From contig CM007992.1 of NCBI GenBank assembly GCA_002189035.1, positions 2,790,001 to 2,854,000 on the forward strand: 64,000 bases of DNA, in the 5' to 3' direction. Every line of letters starts with the position of its first letter. The stretch's first letter is position 1. The DNA is from Utricularia gibba (taxonomy: Eukaryota > Streptophyta > Magnoliopsida > Lamiales > Lentibulariaceae). Below the pieces are notes generated by a model. It was not told the origin of the DNA and ran no database searches. It saw only the letters and a program-made list of their open reading frames with translations. Positions 61,429 through 64,000 of this stretch are shown here, one piece after another. Both the position numbers and the translations under genes were made by a program.

Positions 61429-61789
61429 TTGCACAACGCTGCTGCATGTTGCTCTCCATTAACAGATCGCGTTAATGCCGATTTAGAAAGATTGTCAGTT
61501 CGACGTCATTTTTCCATTTGAGAATATCGGACCGGGTCAGTTCGCGGTTTGATAAGGGCCTAAAGCCGGATCGGTTTGTGTTAACCGGCTCGCCATTTGA
61601 TTCATCTCCTATTCCTAAACCGCCAGTGCTCTACGAATGTCCAGTGCGCGTGCCTCCTCTAACTCTTCGACGTTTAACTCAGAGTGGGAGCTTACGCTCA
61701 CTTTCCCTTTTTCCGGCTTCTATCGGCCTGCCTCCACCGCGGATTACTCACTTCTCCACGAGCGCCGTTGGAATCTTGTACGAAAATCG
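61429..61789. other. MED21 3' flank and 5' leader of the BAP31-like gene
   Basis: Short interval between two genes on the same strand. An ATG at 61637 is in frame with the BAP31-like start and would add 51 residues, but the family begins at MIQLLF, so I treat this as leader. Confidence 0.55.
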
Positions 61790-63269
61790 ATGATACAGTT
61801 GCTTTTTGCTCTGATACTCGCCGAAATGGCGATCATCGTCGTTTTAATCTTCCAGTCTCCACCGAGGAAACTGGTGATAGTGGCGCTCGATCGGCTTAAG
61901 CGGGGACATGGTTCGATTGTAGTGATGGCGCTCGGAGGAGTGATTTTTTTGTTCATGATGGCGACCGTCTACAATGCCATCGCCGTACGGAGGCGATTGA
62001 CTCGCGATGGTGAATCCAGCGTGACGGATCAAATTCGGATGGCTAACTACTGGCTGGAAATTTCTCTCATGGGTAATTCATTTGTTATAAATGTCTTCAT
62101 GTGTATGTTTGTTGTTTGACGTTTGATTTTTCAACACTTTACTCTTTAGTGATTTTTCCATGGTTTTTTTTTTTTCATTTTATGTTCTCTGATTCATCTG
62201 TTCAATCGTAGTTTTCTCATTGAAGTACTTACTGACTTTTCTCATCCCTGTATCATGCTTCTCATGTACAACTCATGTGATGATGCCTGTTTAAAAGTAA
62301 AGAGTGCGTGCTTTAGAGTCCATTGAGGCTGCAACGCTTGAACCTGTTACTGAATTTTACCGTGAGCGTGAGTTTATGTGGAAGAGATTTCTTCTGATAG
62401 TAACGTTGATGTTCATGTATGTTTACAACAGAAAAAATAATTGAAATGACCAGTGTGTTTATATTCCCATAAAACAGTTCTTTTTCCTATCAGTAAAGAT
62501 ATACGCAGAAAACAGTTACTAAGTTGCTTGATTCTGATTTTAATTCCGTAACGCAGAGTTTGTTTGATGCACAGAAGCCTTCTTCTTTCACATTAGGCAA
62601 AGTTTATGTTGTGGATCTTATTTGTGAAAACATATCTTTCACATCCTCTATGGCTTTAGACTGATAGAATCATCATTTGAGTTCGGTTGCCTTTGCAAGT
62701 CTGTGGTCACTGAGAGCTCATGTTCCATCATTGGTTTTTTATATTGTGTATATGCTGAATGTTTTGGTGTGTTTCAGCAGAATATTGTGTATATTCGATG
62801 GTGGTAACTACTCTATAAAAGGTGAGACCTTTTTTAATTTTCTGCAGGGATCTTGCTATTTCTCGGATTCACAATCAACAGACTGCATTATTGTTTACGA
62901 GACCTGAGTTTGAGGAGGAAACAAAGTCGAGTATTGGATGATGTTAAGCCTGCTGCATCCGAGGAATTCAAAGCACTAGAACAAGAGAGATCGAAGCTTC
63001 AAGAAAAGATAACGCAGCTTCAAATGCAGCTGGAGAAAAGGGACCATGAAGCACACCTGCTGAAAGCACAACTTCTGAAGACGGGCGGAGAGGCAAAGCA
63101 GTTGACCATACAGCTTGAAGAAAAGACCAAGGAAGCAACCTCCGCAGAAGCCAATGCATTGGCTTTGAGAAAGCAATCCGAGGGGTTTCTTCTCGAATAC
63201 GATCGGCTGCTTGAAGAAAACCAGATCCTTCGAAGGAAGCTCTTCTCTGAGAACAAGAAAGACATGTGA
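61790..63269 (+). CDS. BAP31-like ER membrane protein
   Basis: Plant homologue of BAP29/BAP31, an ER protein-sorting and quality-control factor. Two exons, 61790-62072 and 62848-63269 (phase 1), giving 234 residues. Three membrane segments: about residues 2-22 (IQLLFALILAEMAIIVVLIF), 43-65 (VVMALGGVIFLFMMATVYN) and 92-110 (MGILLFLGFTINRLHY). A long coiled coil follows from about residue 125 (LEQERSKLQEKITQLQMQL, then KRDHEAHLLKAQL). The C terminus is KKDM, a KKXX-type ER retrieval signal. Intact. The longer N-terminal extension from 61637 would displace the first membrane segment and is not preferred. Confidence 0.92.
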
Positions 63270-64000
63270 GGTAATATTCTCTGCACCCCTTTTTTCCCTT
63301 CTACATCCTGTTTGTTTTATGTTGTGTTTACACCATCTGCGAACCAAAAACAAAAGGAACCGAGTACAGAAATTGCTTTGCTTTGTGTCCAAAGCTGGCC
63401 TAAAACGCCAAGATACAAGGTTTCCTTGTTTTGGGCATAGAGTTCGCCCATTTCCTTGAACCCAGACCATGAACAAGGAAGGTTTCTTTGCTTTGGGCAT
63501 AGAGAACGCCCATGTGTAGGCCCAGTTGAGGGATAAAGTATTATATTCGTTTTCGGCTCATTTTAGAATGGGCGGCCCATGTGATATCTTAGCTTTGGGC
63601 CGGTGTACTCTTTTTCAAAACCTGAACAAAGAAAACGCCGTCGTTTTGGCGTGCTTCCAGTTCCGTCTTCATCGTCTGCAACTCCGTTCTTCATCTTCGT
63701 TTTCGCGCCGTTTCAGTAGATGGTTACATCTCCCATTCTTCTCTTTTTGCTAAATGAAGCAAGAGATATGGATGCTGAAACTATTGAAATGATGTTTTGA
63801 GAGTATTTACGTTTGAATGCTCCGGTCGATAGTGCAAGGAATTTTTGGTTTTCTAAAGATTACTGATTCACTGTGTTAACGACTTAGGCTTTGGATTCAC
63901 TAGTCCAGGGTTAAAGGAAGCAGAAGTTCTAGTAAACAGCATGATCTATTGAGATTTCGTGCTCCTATTTTGTTCGATGAGAGTATCAGCTTCTCTGTGG
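63270..64000. other. BAP31-like 3' flank and start of the next gene's upstream region
   Basis: A direct repeat of about 33 bp (GGTTTC.TTG.TTTGGGCATA core) occurs at 63419-63451 and 63481-63513. GGCCCA and GGGCCGG words at 63510-63605 and a GC-rich leader to 63720 look like a promoter of a gene beyond the window. No coding exon is assigned. Confidence 0.45.

Noticed and set aside
61637-61789. 51-residue N-terminal extension of the BAP31-like protein
   Set aside because: The family starts at the first membrane segment; the extension looks like translated 5' UTR.
1-64000. CRISPR arrays, bacterial operons, riboswitches or a defence-type gene cluster
   Set aside because: The window is plant nuclear DNA; no evenly spaced repeat array or prokaryotic gene layout was seen.

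Overview
This is nuclear DNA of a flowering plant, most likely a eudicot. Evidence: intron-rich genes with plant-type products (plant synaptotagmin, COPT-type copper transporter, GT47 exostosin, Mediator subunit 21), an AT-rich background, and many LTR retrotransposons, MULEs and a Harbinger remnant. I cannot name the species. All statements rest on reading the sequence; no database search or alignment program was run.

Layout. 1-2345 (minus): a SYT4/SYT5-type synaptotagmin running off the left edge. 2443-32695: two head-to-tail copies of one ancestral segment, order MraY-like / GT47 glycosyltransferase / COPT5 / RPS4 / 5' flank of a clathrin-assembly (ANTH) gene. Copy 1 (about 2443-14152) keeps GT47 and COPT5; its MraY is broken by an internal deletion and a 4-kb MULE. 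Copy 2 (about 14153-32695) keeps an open MraY-like gene; its GT47 and COPT5 are remnants and it is swollen by retrotransposons and a MULE. RPS4 is broken in both copies, and one frameshift is shared, so it was dead before the duplication. The full ANTH gene follows at 32945. The intact paralogues have therefore been sorted between the copies by reciprocal loss.

35-44 kb is mostly AT-rich intergenic DNA with a Harbinger transposase remnant, a small three-helix membrane protein gene (39213) and a trihelix-related protein without a DNA-binding domain (41051-42324, minus). Next come 40S ribosomal protein S2 (44094-45232) and, convergent with it, an AIRP2-like RING E3 ligase (45766-47452, minus).

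47.5-60 kb is noncoding and transposon-rich: a solo LTR (49871-51200), then a three-level nest in which a solo LTR (target duplication TTCCC) sits inside a minus-strand copia element (target duplication GGTGT), itself inside the LTR of an older copia. The window ends with MED21 (60100-61428) and a BAP31-like ER protein (61790-63269), both on plus.

The genes do not form an operon-like unit; they are neighbours with unrelated jobs. The striking points are the tandem duplication with reciprocal gene death, an MraY-like protein that has lost the acidic residues expected at the active site, and three single-base losses in otherwise intact genes that need checking as possible sequencing errors.
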